This document shows positions 17,079 through 24,946 of a stretch of DNA of 64,000 bases, piece after piece. The stretch covers positions 18,885-82,884 of the forward strand of contig NZ_JNCA01000020.1 of assembly GCF_000695795.1 (NCBI RefSeq), given 5' to 3'. The DNA comes from Flavobacterium seoulense (GTDB taxonomy: Bacteria > Bacteroidota > Bacteroidia > Flavobacteriales > Flavobacteriaceae). Within the stretch, counting starts at the first letter, position 1. The number at the start of each line of letters is the position of its first letter. The position numbers were made by a program, and so were the translations under genes. The notes under the pieces were generated by a model that saw only the letters and a list, made by a program, of their open reading frames with translations, had not been told where the DNA came from and made no database searches.

Positions 17079-18227
17079 TTAGTAAGTAATTTTAGTTTCA
17101 ACTTTTGTCATTTTCGCTAACAACAATCCCTTCAATTCTTCTAATTTTTGATTTTGAGAATCAATGTTTTTTTTCATTAACAAAATAGGTTTTACTGTGT
17201 TTTCGAATTTATTTAAATCAAACTTTGGTAATAATATTTTTATTTGTTTTAAGTCTGTTTGAGTTAATAATGCTTGAACTCCACCTTTATTTAATTCATC
17301 ATAATTAAGTTCTTTTAGAATGAAATATGAATAGCATAAATATTTTGGAATAAATACCAAGGTGTTATCTGTAGGCCAAGATTTATTATATTCAATGAAA
17401 ACTTTACCATGTGTTCCAACTCTTCCAATGATAATTATAGTTTTATCAAATAAGAATTCATCTGTATACCCTGTAATTCCACCAGCACCATAAATTGGGT
17501 ACTTATTTCCCATTTCCCATTTTAAGCTTTTTCCACTAGTTACATCAGTTACTTTTTGAAATTCTTCGATATTCCACCCCTCAGGAATTTCTTTCTCCAA
17601 TTCTTCACACCAAACCATTTCTCCTCCATTACTCTTATAAGGCTTTCCATTATCATGAGGAAACTCAAAATCCACAAACCATTGTTTGTAAATAGCCTGA
17701 GCGGTTTCTTCCAGTTTAGTAATGAGTTGGTTGTTTATGGCAATACGGTTTTGAATGATATCGTATTCTCTAACAATTTCTTGCTGTTTTTCAAAGGAAG
17801 GAATTGGTAGTTCCGTATCACACATTTCGACCCAATCAAAAATTTCCCTGGCACTACCATGTGATTTAAAACGAGCATACCGATCAAATTCAGGTCTTCG
17901 AAACCACATCATTAAATATTCAGGCAATAACTTTTTCTTATCAATTACTTCAAAAACAGTATAAGCTTGTGAAACCATTGCGTTTTCATATTCTTCTAAT
18001 AATGCAATTGAAATTTTATCTCCATTACGAGAAGTTACAGGGCCATAAGCAAATTGATTTTTGGAAATCAATTTATACGTTGACATATCTGTTCCAATGA
18101 TATTAGCAATAGAAGGCATTAAAACCTTTTTGATACTTACACCCAATAAAGGAATGTCAACTAAGTTTTTGTTTCTATTATTAACGGGTTGTATATAATC
18201 GCCTAGCTTTTTATAATTCGATGGCAT
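17079..18227 (-). CDS. hsdS: Type I restriction specificity subunit (HsdS)
   Basis: A 382-residue DNA-recognition subunit with two target-recognition domains and helical spacers. The first half ends in IPSFEKQQEIVREYDIIQN and the coiled spacer ETAQAIYKQWFVDFEFPH, the usual central conserved region. The second domain begins near GWNIEEFQKVTDVTSGKSL and ends in a second helical spacer (ENTVKPILLMKKNIDSQNQK, then LEELKGLLLAKM). It overlaps the hsdM end by 17 bases. Length is normal, and both halves seem intact, so the methyltransferase should be functional. Confidence 0.92.
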   Translation of the reverse strand: MPSNYKKLGDYIQPVNNRNKNLVDIPLLGVSIKKVLMPSIANIIGTDMSTYKLISKNQFAYGPVTSRNGDKISIALLEEYENAMVSQAYTVFEVIDKKKLLPEYLMMWFRRPEFDRYARFKSHGSAREIFDWVEMCDTELPIPSFEKQQEIVREYDIIQNRIAINNQLITKLEETAQAIYKQWFVDFEFPHDNGKPYKSNGGEMVWCEELEKEIPEGWNIEEFQKVTDVTSGKSLKWEMGNKYPIYGAGGITGYTDEFLFDKTIIIIGRVGTHGKVFIEYNKSWPTDNTLVFIPKYLCYSYFILKELNYDELNKGGVQALLTQTDLKQIKILLPKFDLNKFENTVKPILLMKKNIDSQNQKLEELKGLLLAKMTKVETKITY

Positions 18228-19785
18228 AACCTAATTCTTTAAATACGGTTAATAAATCGGTTTTCGATTGTGCTTCGGCTTTTAATAACTCTGAAAACTC
18301 AGTTTGTAGCGCCCTCATTTTATCTTCAAAATCAATATTCTCATCACGGTTGACAAAAGTGATGTATTTACTAGGTACTAAAGAGAAGTCTTTAGCTTCA
18401 ATTTCTTCTAAAGTGGCAGCATAACAAAATTCAGGTACATTTTCATACGCTGACAAATCGGTTTGCCAATTGTGATACGATTCTGTAATTTCGATAATAT
18501 TATCTGGTGAAAATTGGGTATATTTTTTCTCAAAAGGAATTCCTTTTTCACGCAAGTCTAAAAATAAAATTTCATTCTCTCTATTGCGGTAATTTCTTGT
18601 AGCATCAGGCAATTGTACGGTTCTGGCTTTTTTATTTTTGTTCAAAATCCAAAGCGTTACACTAATATCAGTAGTATAAAACATAGAACGTGGTAAAATA
18701 ACAATCGCTTCTACAATATCATTTTCTATTAGTTTTCTACGAATTTTATATTCTTCGCCACCTCCTGAAAGTGCGCCATTGGCCAAGATAAAACCTGCTA
18801 CACCGTTGTCGGAGAGTTTGGCAACCATGTTCAAAATCCAACCGTAATTGGCATTGCTTGTTGGTGGTATATCGTAACCTTTCCAGCGAGGGTCATCTAC
18901 TAGTTCATCACTAGCACGCCAATCTTTTTGGTTAAAAGGTGGGTTTGCCATGATGTAATCGGCTTTTAAATCGGGATGTTGGTCACGCCCAAAAGTATCG
19001 GCAGGAACATCACCTAAATTGGCAGCAATACCACGAATGGCAAGGTTCATTTTGGCTAGTTTATAAGTTGTAGCTGTATATTCTTGTCCGTAAATGGAAA
19101 TCTCTTTTTTGTTTCCGTGGTGGTTTTCTATAAACTTGATCGATTGTACAAACATACCACCAGAACCACAAGCAGGATCATAGATAACTCCTTTGTAAGG
19201 CTCGATCATTTCGGCAATTAGATTAACGATACTTTTTGGGGTGTAGAATTCACCTTTCCCTTTTCCTTCTGCCAAGGCAAACTTGCTTAGGAAATATTCA
19301 TAGACACGCCCAACAATGTCTTGCTGCTTGTCTTTTATCGTGTCAATGTTATTGATGGTATCCAATAAAGCAGCCAGTTTACTCACGTCCATATTCAGTC
19401 GAGAGAAGTAATTATCAGGCAAAGCGCCTTTTAGGGCAGGATTGTTTTTCTCAACCGTATGTAATGCGGTATCTATTTTTAAGGCAATATCATTTTGTTT
19501 GGAATTGGCAATAATAAACGACCAACGAGATTCTTCAGGTAAATAAAAAATATTGGATTGGTTGTAAAACTCCTTCATTTCGATGAAGGCTTGTTTGCCA
19601 TCAGCAATCAATTCTTTTCTTCTTTCTTCAAACTTGTCACTGGCAAATTTTAGGAATATTAACCCTAAAACGACGTGTTTGTATTCGGATGATTCTACGG
19701 TTCCTCTTAGTTTATTGGCAGAGTCCCAAAGGGTTTCTTCAATGCTTTTTTCTTTTTTTAGTTTTGTACTAATCTGTTTCGCCAT
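18211..19785 (-). CDS. hsdM: Type I restriction DNA methyltransferase subunit (HsdM)
   Basis: A 524-residue N6-adenine methyltransferase. The N-terminal helical domain (EETLWDSANKLRGTVESSEY) is typical. The AdoMet-binding motif DPACGSGGMFVQS lies at about residues 200-212, and the catalytic NPPFNQKDW near 279. GKGKGEFYTPKSIVNLIAEM precedes motif I as expected. It is the first gene of the cargo operon and overlaps hsdS. The 135 bases upstream carry no obvious TAnnTTTG promoter match. Confidence 0.95.
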   Translation of the reverse strand: MAKQISTKLKKEKSIEETLWDSANKLRGTVESSEYKHVVLGLIFLKFASDKFEERRKELIADGKQAFIEMKEFYNQSNIFYLPEESRWSFIIANSKQNDIALKIDTALHTVEKNNPALKGALPDNYFSRLNMDVSKLAALLDTINNIDTIKDKQQDIVGRVYEYFLSKFALAEGKGKGEFYTPKSIVNLIAEMIEPYKGVIYDPACGSGGMFVQSIKFIENHHGNKKEISIYGQEYTATTYKLAKMNLAIRGIAANLGDVPADTFGRDQHPDLKADYIMANPPFNQKDWRASDELVDDPRWKGYDIPPTSNANYGWILNMVAKLSDNGVAGFILANGALSGGGEEYKIRRKLIENDIVEAIVILPRSMFYTTDISVTLWILNKNKKARTVQLPDATRNYRNRENEILFLDLREKGIPFEKKYTQFSPDNIIEITESYHNWQTDLSAYENVPEFCYAATLEEIEAKDFSLVPSKYITFVNRDENIDFEDKMRALQTEFSELLKAEAQSKTDLLTVFKELGYAIEL

Positions 19786-19907
19786 TATATAAGATGCTAT
19801 TTCTGAAAAATTATTTGCACGCTAATATATTGAAAATATTTTCATACATATAATGAAAAAAATTAAAAGTCATTTTTTTATTAAGAAAGTAGAAACACCT
19901 ACAAACG

Positions 19908-19926
19908 ATTAGCAAATTGTGCTAAT
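19908..19926 (-). terminator. Small stem-loop at end of RteC-like gene
   Basis: attagca (19908-19914) pairs with tgctaat (19920-19926) around aattg, overlapping the RteC-like stop codon. It may help end that transcript before hsdM, but the stem is short. Confidence 0.3.
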
Positions 19927-21139
19927 ATGATCTAATTTTCTTTATAATTTTCTCTAGTGACTCAATGGCTATTTCCTTGTCCTTATCCTCAGCATTATAG
20001 GATTTACTTCGAACGGAATGATAGGAAAGATCAATTTTATTTGGTGTAGAAAGATGAGGAACTATCATTTTAAAAATGGCGCTCATAGATTTTGCATTCA
20101 AGATTCTTGATTCATCGCAAGCTCTTAAAATCAAACCAATTTGATCGGCTGATAAAAGGCATGTAATCTTATTTTCTTTGTTATTGTCCTTTGGAGTATC
20201 TAAACTTTTTTCTGAAATTTCTAAAGGAATTACCGGCTGCACAATCTTTTTTTCGAGATAAGTTATTTCCTGAACAAACCAATCACTGATCACTGTTTTT
20301 AGATTTTCATTTTTGGGATTAAAACAGTTCTTTTCATTGGAATAAATTTGATTAAATTCTTTACAGAGAAACAATAATTTCTTTAATCTTTCACCGTCAT
20401 TACTAAGTAAATCTATTTTTTCAATTATTGAATTCTTAAAATAATTAATGTACTTAATACTATTAAAATTCATGTAGATGAGTAATTCATCCAGAGCTGA
20501 AAAAGCACTAACTCTTTTGGGTGTTTCACCAAAGATTTCTAATTCATTAATCAGTTCTTTTCGATACAAAATCTCTTTATAAGTTATAGATGAATTGTCA
20601 TTTGAATAAATAAACGCATAAAGAACAATCAAAACTACATCAGTTATATTTTTATTTTCAACCGCTTTTACAAGATTGAGTTTCATCTTATCTAACTTTT
20701 GTTTCAGCTCTTTTTTAAGAATCATGATGTACGTTACTGGCACTCGTTCATCAACACCCAGATAATTTATATAGCGGTTTTCTATAAAAGATAGTAGTTC
20801 CTCTAAACTACTTACTAAAGTGCACATTAATTCTGACAACTCTTGTCTCTTATTTATAGCTTCTTTTTGATATTCCACAACATGATCTAAAAGAATTATC
20901 AATGCAGAATGATATTTCTTCACTTGGAGCCGAATCTCAGTTTCTTTAAGCAAAAGAAAAAAATGCTTGTTTAATTGAATTTGGATATTGGATGTTTCGT
21001 TTAAAACTTTTTCTGAAATAATCAATAATTCTTCAGATGTGAGGGAATAAACAAAATCTTTTCTCGGGTTTAGAGTTGTTAGAATTAAAGAATCTAACCA
21101 TTCTAAAAAATAGGTTTGGGGCATCGTCATTGTCATCAC
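19922..21139 (-). CDS. RteC-like regulator of ICE excision
   Basis: A 405-residue, largely helical protein resembling RteC, which in Bacteroides CTnDOT activates the excision operon. Points of similarity are the general layout, the phrase SALDELLIYMNFNSIKYINYF near residues 215-235, and the C-terminal part LSADQIGLILRACDESRIL with a basic region, LSYHSVRSKSYN, near the end. It sits between mobilization genes and cargo, where such regulators are usual. The match rests on pattern memory rather than an unmistakable motif, so the call is moderate. The true start may be an internal methionine (MPQTYFLEW). Confidence 0.55.
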   Translation of the reverse strand: MMTMTMPQTYFLEWLDSLILTTLNPRKDFVYSLTSEELLIISEKVLNETSNIQIQLNKHFFLLLKETEIRLQVKKYHSALIILLDHVVEYQKEAINKRQELSELMCTLVSSLEELLSFIENRYINYLGVDERVPVTYIMILKKELKQKLDKMKLNLVKAVENKNITDVVLIVLYAFIYSNDNSSITYKEILYRKELINELEIFGETPKRVSAFSALDELLIYMNFNSIKYINYFKNSIIEKIDLLSNDGERLKKLLFLCKEFNQIYSNEKNCFNPKNENLKTVISDWFVQEITYLEKKIVQPVIPLEISEKSLDTPKDNNKENKITCLLSADQIGLILRACDESRILNAKSMSAIFKMIVPHLSTPNKIDLSYHSVRSKSYNAEDKDKEIAIESLEKIIKKIRSY

Positions 21140-21439
21140 TTCTTGTTACTATTTGATTTAAAAATACAAATAAGCAACTCTAATACATTCACACAATAAT
21201 CCGAACCAAAGTAGATTTGGCATGTATTATAAATTGCTAAATTGAAGTAATGTTAAATCACGATATTTCAGTTTGGTAAAATATAATTACTCCTTATTTA
21301 TAGTAAATATAAATAACTTTAGTCTTATTTCTTTACGGTTTTCCGTAATTATATCAAAAAAATGAGATTTTATTGGCAATATATTGCTTCCAAAGTATCA
21401 AACTATTTACTTTTACAGTATCTAATTAAAAAAATTATC
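21140..21439. promoter_or_regulatory. Divergent intergenic region, RteC-like / Hc1-like genes
   Basis: About 300 non-coding bases lie between two divergently transcribed genes, so promoters should face both ways. A plus-strand TAnnTTTG match, TAGATTTG, occurs near 21213, but it is over 200 bases from the Hc1-like start. A small inverted repeat, ttacgg/ccgtaa (21333-21338 and 21343-21348), lies nearer that gene. The longer frame beginning at 21362 has no coding character before residue 27. Confidence 0.35.
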
Positions 21440-21616
21440 ATGAAAGATTTATTCGAAAAAATCAAAACTGAATTTGAAACATTCAACACAGAGTCTGAAT
21501 TACACATCGAAAAAGGTAATAAAGCTGCTGGAACCAGAGCACGCAAATCTTCTTTGGAGTTAGAAAAACTTTTAAAAGAGTTTAGAAAAGTTTCTGTAGA
21601 GGAATCAAAAAAATAA
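21440..21616 (+). CDS. Hc1-like histone H1 family protein
   Basis: A 58-residue lysine-rich protein starting at the ATG at 21440. The sequence matches the small Bacteroidetes Hc1/histone H1-like family: KDLFEKIKTEF at the start, then the signature EKGNKAAGTRARKSSLELEK. These proteins are thought to bind DNA nonspecifically and are common in this phylum's chromosomes and ICEs. A longer frame begins at 21362, but its first 26 residues have no family match, so I prefer the internal start. It converges on the AbiEii-type gene across a shared terminator. Confidence 0.8.
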   Translation: MKDLFEKIKTEFETFNTESELHIEKGNKAAGTRARKSSLELEKLLKEFRKVSVEESKK

Positions 21617-21634
21617 TTGCTTTGAGATACAGAG

Positions 21635-21659
21635 GCTCTTTATAAAAAATTTAAAGAGC
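21635..21659. terminator. Bidirectional terminator-like hairpin between convergent genes
   Basis: gctcttta (21635-21642) pairs exactly with taaagagc (21652-21659) around an AT-rich loop. It lies between the plus-strand Hc1-like gene and the minus-strand AbiEii-type gene, both ending here. T-runs on either side are modest. Confidence 0.55.
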
Positions 21660-21669
21660 TTCTATCCTC

Positions 21670-22320
21670 TCATTTACCATCTATTCCATTTACAAAATCT
21701 ACGATATCCAGTTTTACAAACTCCCAATGATTGCCTCTTAAACAATCAGGTTCAAAGTCATCATTAGCTTCTTTAAAGTCTGTAAATTTAGTTATTAAAG
21801 TTTCTTTATCATGTGTATAAGGAAATCGTTTTTCATGAAGTGCAAACATATCTTTGATAGTGTAATCTTCCCTCAATTCATGAATATCCCAAAAATCCTT
21901 TTTTCTACCCGTTCTTAAAATCACATCCAACTTCATAGCTATTATTTCTTCAATACTAGCTAAACGGATTCCATCTACTTCAATTACTTCATCGATAAAA
22001 GGATCCGTGTAATATAAATCCAGTTTAACAGCATCATCCTGACTATTTCCAATAAAATAAGACTTACCAAAACTAATCAACTTAAAATCATTAGTATCAA
22101 CATAAAGGTAATGTTCTCGTAAAAAAGATTCGATAATATCAAAGTTAATGGTATTATAATCAGCATCTGTAAACAAATCGATATCAACAGACATTCTATG
22201 CCCTCTATGTAAGCTCAATGCTGTTCCGCCCACTAACCTGAAATCAGCAAAGACATCAGAAGACATTAAGTGAATTAGAATTTCACGGAGTAAAGGTGTG
22301 ACTGTATTATAATAAAGCAT
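21670..22320 (-). CDS. Nucleotidyltransferase toxin, AbiEii/AbiGii type (second system)
   Basis: A 216-residue protein. LVGGTALSLHRGHRMSVDID (about residues 28-47) is the nucleotidyltransferase signature: GG-T-x-L followed by the D-x-D metal pair in DIDLF. LASIEEIIAMKLDVILRTGR and KDFWDIHEL further on are typical of this AbiEii-like group. It is shorter than and clearly distinct from the 331-residue AbiEii in the restriction block. Its start lies 2 bases after the stop of an XRE-type protein, forming a toxin-antitoxin operon. Confidence 0.82.
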   Translation of the reverse strand: MLYYNTVTPLLREILIHLMSSDVFADFRLVGGTALSLHRGHRMSVDIDLFTDADYNTINFDIIESFLREHYLYVDTNDFKLISFGKSYFIGNSQDDAVKLDLYYTDPFIDEVIEVDGIRLASIEEIIAMKLDVILRTGRKKDFWDIHELREDYTIKDMFALHEKRFPYTHDKETLITKFTDFKEANDDFEPDCLRGNHWEFVKLDIVDFVNGIDGK

Positions 22321-22322
22321 CT

Positions 22323-22787
22323 TTATTGGGTAGTGAATTTATTTAATATTGCATCAACCGTTTGAGCACCATAAAAACGGATTATTTCTTTTTTCTCCAT
22401 CTCGTTACCTCGTTCAAAAACTCTTTTAATAATGGCTTTTTTCTGTTTCTCCCAGTCAATGGTATTTACTTTAGTATCCCAAAATAATACAGATCTCAAC
22501 TGAGGTAAATCAGTACGAAGTTTATTCTGCTTCTTTTTCTCTTGTTCTATATCATAATAAACTTGGAGAATCATGAAATAGCCTTCTTCTAGACCAAGTG
22601 CTTCCTCAATTTTCAAGGCTAGTGAGGTATTCATTCCTCTCTTACCTTTTGTAATAGCAGTTAGTGTTTGTGGATACTCTTGTAAAGAAAGCGCAAATAC
22701 ACCTTTACGTAAATGACGTTTTTCCAATTCTCGCTCCAGTACAAAGCCAGGATGTATCCCTTTCAATATTTGCAAATTAGATTTCAT
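22323..22787 (-). CDS. XRE-type antitoxin with DUF6922-like C-terminus
   Basis: A 154-residue protein. The N-terminal part is a HigA-like helix-turn-helix: GIHPGFVLERELEKRHLRKG, then ALKIEEALGLEEGYFMILQ (about residues 10-78). The C-terminal part, LPQLRSVLFWDTKVNTIDWE and AIIKRVFERGNEMEKKEIIR, matches the DUF6922 pattern found fused to such domains beside AbiEii-like toxins. It probably neutralises the following toxin and represses the operon: a perfect 16-base palindrome lies 10 bases upstream of its start. Confidence 0.8.
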   Translation of the reverse strand: MKSNLQILKGIHPGFVLERELEKRHLRKGVFALSLQEYPQTLTAITKGKRGMNTSLALKIEEALGLEEGYFMILQVYYDIEQEKKKQNKLRTDLPQLRSVLFWDTKVNTIDWEKQKKAIIKRVFERGNEMEKKEIIRFYGAQTVDAILNKFTTQ

Positions 22788-22791
22788 ACAA

Positions 22792-22799
22792 CAAAAATA
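22792..22799 (-). promoter_or_regulatory. Candidate -7 element of antitoxin promoter
   Basis: The minus strand reads TATTTTTG, an exact match to the Bacteroidetes TAnnTTTG -7 element, but only 5 bases from the antitoxin start codon. If used it would give an almost leaderless message. It overlaps the palindrome by two bases, so repressor binding would block it. Confidence 0.35.
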
Positions 22800-22813
22800 A
22801 ACAAATTTGTTTA
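22798..22813. promoter_or_regulatory. 16-base palindrome, candidate antitoxin operator
   Basis: taaacaaatttgttta is a perfect palindrome placed 10 bases upstream of the XRE-type antitoxin start. Position and symmetry fit autorepression by a dimeric helix-turn-helix protein. AT-rich sequence makes chance palindromes more likely, so this remains an inference. Confidence 0.55.
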
Positions 22814-22886
22814 CTCAATACTGTTAAGTTGTGTTAAATCTATTTTAGCTTAGTAAATTAAAAGAGTTACTATGAATCAGGGAAAT

Positions 22887-22918
22887 AAAAGGAATACTCG
22901 TTTCATAGTACTCCTTTT
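22887..22918 (-). terminator. Terminator of the 96-residue gene
   Basis: aaaaggaatact (22887-22898) pairs with agtactcctttt (22907-22918) with a single G-T pair and an 8-base loop. On the minus strand it begins 7 bases after the stop at 22925. A competing arm, actatgaa/ttcatagt, overlaps it, so two folds are possible. Confidence 0.5.
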
Positions 22919-22924
22919 AATGAC

Positions 22925-23215
22925 CTACTTCTCTTTTCCTAAAGCTTTAAGCTTTTCACTTAATTCAATAAGACCTGCTTTTTGCAAATATTCTTCAGAA
23001 AGATTCTTTAATTCCTGTAAACTTTCTTCGGGAACATTACCTAACAAAATAGGCGATGTATCATCACCTTGGACTGACAATCCGCGTTCAATCACTTGGT
23101 TTAATAATAGTACATTTTTTCGTGAGATTCGTAAATCAATTTTCACTACCTCATTCATTCCAGGGATACTCAAAATAGTATCATACACCTTGGCTACATC
23201 ATTTGTTGTAAACAT
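22925..23215 (-). CDS. Conserved small ICE protein of unknown function
   Basis: A 96-residue protein beginning MFTTNDVAKVYDTILSIPGM and containing KIDLRISRKNVLLLNQVIER. Similar small proteins recur next to primase and mobilization genes in Bacteroidetes ICEs, as far as I recall, but no function is known to me. No membrane segment or catalytic motif is seen. It is divergent from the primase-like gene, and a -7 promoter match lies 36 bases upstream. A plus-strand frame over the same bases (22872-23294) has no coding character. Confidence 0.65.
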   Translation of the reverse strand: MFTTNDVAKVYDTILSIPGMNEVVKIDLRISRKNVLLLNQVIERGLSVQGDDTSPILLGNVPEESLQELKNLSEEYLQKAGLIELSEKLKALGKEK

Positions 23216-23250
23216 AATTCACACGTTTAAATTAATACTCTTGTTCTTTA

Positions 23251-23258
23251 CAAAAATA
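23251..23258 (-). promoter_or_regulatory. Candidate promoter of the 96-residue gene
   Basis: The minus strand reads TATTTTTG, an exact TAnnTTTG match, ending 36 bases before the ATG at 23215. The distance is right for a short leader. No strong TTG -33 element was confirmed. Confidence 0.4.
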
Positions 23259-23362
23259 AAAAGGCTACTTGACTTCATCCTAATCAAAATATGATGAGGA
23301 TTGGTCACGGTGCAATGCTTCTTTAATTTAGTATCAGAAAACTGAATTATGAATCGGATAAA

Positions 23363-24277
23363 ATGTATGTTATGAATTTCAGCAGCAATAAAATCACACT
23401 AAACCAGGCTAAAGAAATAGATCTGGTAATTTACTTATCTAATCTGGGGTTTGAGCCTTCTAAAATTAGGAATAATGATTACTGGTATTTATCTCCATTA
23501 CGGAATGAAAAAGAAGCCTCTTTTAAAATCAATCGAAGATTAAATCGCTGGTATGATCACGGTTTGGGAAAAGGTGGAAATCTCATTGATTTTGGAATAT
23601 TATATTTCAACTGCACCATTAGTGAATTACTAAAAAATTTAAGTGGTAATTTTTCTTTTCAACAGCCGAAAATTCAATACCAAGAATACACAATTGTACA
23701 GGAACAAAAAATTAAAATTCTTACCGAAACTGCACTCACCTCACCTAGCCTTTTGCATTACCTAGAATACCGCAGCATTCCAATTGAAATAGCTCAAAAA
23801 TATTGTGTAGAAATTCGATACACGCTTAATGAAAAAAACTACTTTGGAATTGGCTTTAAAAATGATTTGGGAGGCTTTGAAATTCGTACTCCCTATTTCA
23901 AAACAAGTAGTTCACCTAAAGGAATTACCACCATTTCAAATTGTAATAATGAGGTGATAGTATTTGAGGGTTTCATGGACTTTCTTTCCTTCAGAGCCAT
24001 GACCAAAAACCTTCCTGAAAGCAGTCAGGATTTTGTCATTCTAAACTCCATTTCTTTTTTCGAAAGAGCACGTCCTTTTATGGAAAATTATGATTCAATC
24101 CGACTTTATTTCGATCGGGATGAAACAGGTTTAAATTATACAAGCCGTGCACTTTCTCTGAGTACTAAATATTGCGATAAAAGTCAGCTTTATCAAAACT
24201 ATAAAGACCTGAATGATTGGGCTATGAGTTTTGGAAAAGCAGAGAAAAGTCATTTAGACCAAAAACAGAAACACTAA
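23363..24277 (+). CDS. Primase-like protein with degenerate CHC2 and Toprim domains
   Basis: A 304-residue protein. The N-terminal region YWYLSPLRNEKEASFKINRR, then WYDHGLGKGGNLIDFGILYF, follows the DnaG CHC2 zinc-finger plan without the zinc ligands. A Toprim-like domain follows: EVIVFEGFMDFLSF (about residues 192-205) carries the conserved glutamate, and SIRLYFDRDETGLNYT (about 246-261) the D-x-D pair. Such proteins are standard in Bacteroidetes ICEs and may prime the transferred strand. MNFSSN, three codons in, could also be the start. It reads toward the mob genes across the candidate oriT. Confidence 0.8.
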   Translation: MYVMNFSSNKITLNQAKEIDLVIYLSNLGFEPSKIRNNDYWYLSPLRNEKEASFKINRRLNRWYDHGLGKGGNLIDFGILYFNCTISELLKNLSGNFSFQQPKIQYQEYTIVQEQKIKILTETALTSPSLLHYLEYRSIPIEIAQKYCVEIRYTLNEKNYFGIGFKNDLGGFEIRTPYFKTSSSPKGITTISNCNNEVIVFEGFMDFLSFRAMTKNLPESSQDFVILNSISFFERARPFMENYDSIRLYFDRDETGLNYTSRALSLSTKYCDKSQLYQNYKDLNDWAMSFGKAEKSHLDQKQKH

Positions 24278-24550
24278 ATCATTTCTTCTAACTACAAATC
24301 ATTAGTTTATAGATTCTAAAAAATTAAAACTTTTAAAAGCTGTGAATCATTAAAATCAGCTCAAAGATTGCCACGTTCCTGCAATCGGCCAGATGTCCGT
24401 TTGTTAAACAATCGATCTGGCTGCTCTATACTCGGAACTCGTGAGCAGTGATGCTGAAAGCTTTTAAATAGATTAATAAGACATTAAACAAAAAGACAGT
24501 TTTAAGGAATATCAAAAAGATAAAATTTGAATTAATGAGTAAAATGATAG
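24278..24550. other. Candidate origin of transfer (oriT)
   Basis: About 270 non-coding bases lie just upstream of the relaxosome and relaxase genes. Nested inverted repeats are visible: tttaaaagct/agcttttaaa (24332-24341 and 24459-24468), gccagat/atctggc (24388-24394 and 24415-24421), and ctgctc/gagcag (24421-24426 and 24443-24448). The core is richer in G+C than its surroundings. Inverted repeats beside a relaxase gene are the usual sign of oriT. The nick site cannot be named from sequence alone. Confidence 0.6.
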
Positions 24551-24946
24551 ATGATGGAAAAAGAAAATTCAAACAGAACACGTATAATCGGACTAAGATT
24601 TACACCTAAGGAATTTCTAAAAATTGAACGCAAATGGAAAGCCAGTACCTGTAGAAAACTGAGTGATTACATTCGTAAACATTTATTTAATAAACCTATT
24701 ACAACGAACTATCGGAACCAGTCTCTTGATGAATTTATGGCAGAAATAATACGGTTGAGAACAGAGTTAAATGGTATTGGAAATAACTTCAACCAAGCAG
24801 TCAAAAAATTGCATACGCTTCAACAGATTTCTGAATTTAAAGACTGGATCATAAGTTCTGAACTGGAGAAAAAGATTCTTCTGAATAAAGTGGAAGAAAT
24901 TAAAAAAAACATTCAAAAAATGGCAGAAAAATGGTTGCAATCATAA
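24551..24946 (+). CDS. Relaxosome accessory / mobilization protein (MobA/BmgB-like)
   Basis: A 131-residue basic protein. TRIIGLRFTPKEFLKIERKW, then CRKLSDYIRKHLFNKPI (about residues 9-50), is a ribbon-helix-helix-like pattern typical of plasmid mobilization proteins that bind oriT. GIGNNFNQAVKKLHTL in the second half is the conserved helical motif of this family. It overlaps the relaxase gene by 16 bases and follows the candidate oriT. Two ATG codons in a row at 24551 and 24554 are both possible starts. Confidence 0.85.
   Translation: MMEKENSNRTRIIGLRFTPKEFLKIERKWKASTCRKLSDYIRKHLFNKPITTNYRNQSLDEFMAEIIRLRTELNGIGNNFNQAVKKLHTLQQISEFKDWIISSELEKKILLNKVEEIKKNIQKMAEKWLQS

Noticed and set aside
21362..21439. 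N-terminal extension of the Hc1-like protein
   Set aside because: The extra 26 residues lack family similarity, whereas the internal ATG gives the exact usual start of this family.
22872..23294. A 140-codon plus-strand frame
   Set aside because: It is antisense to the conserved 96-residue gene, which has a promoter match and a terminator.
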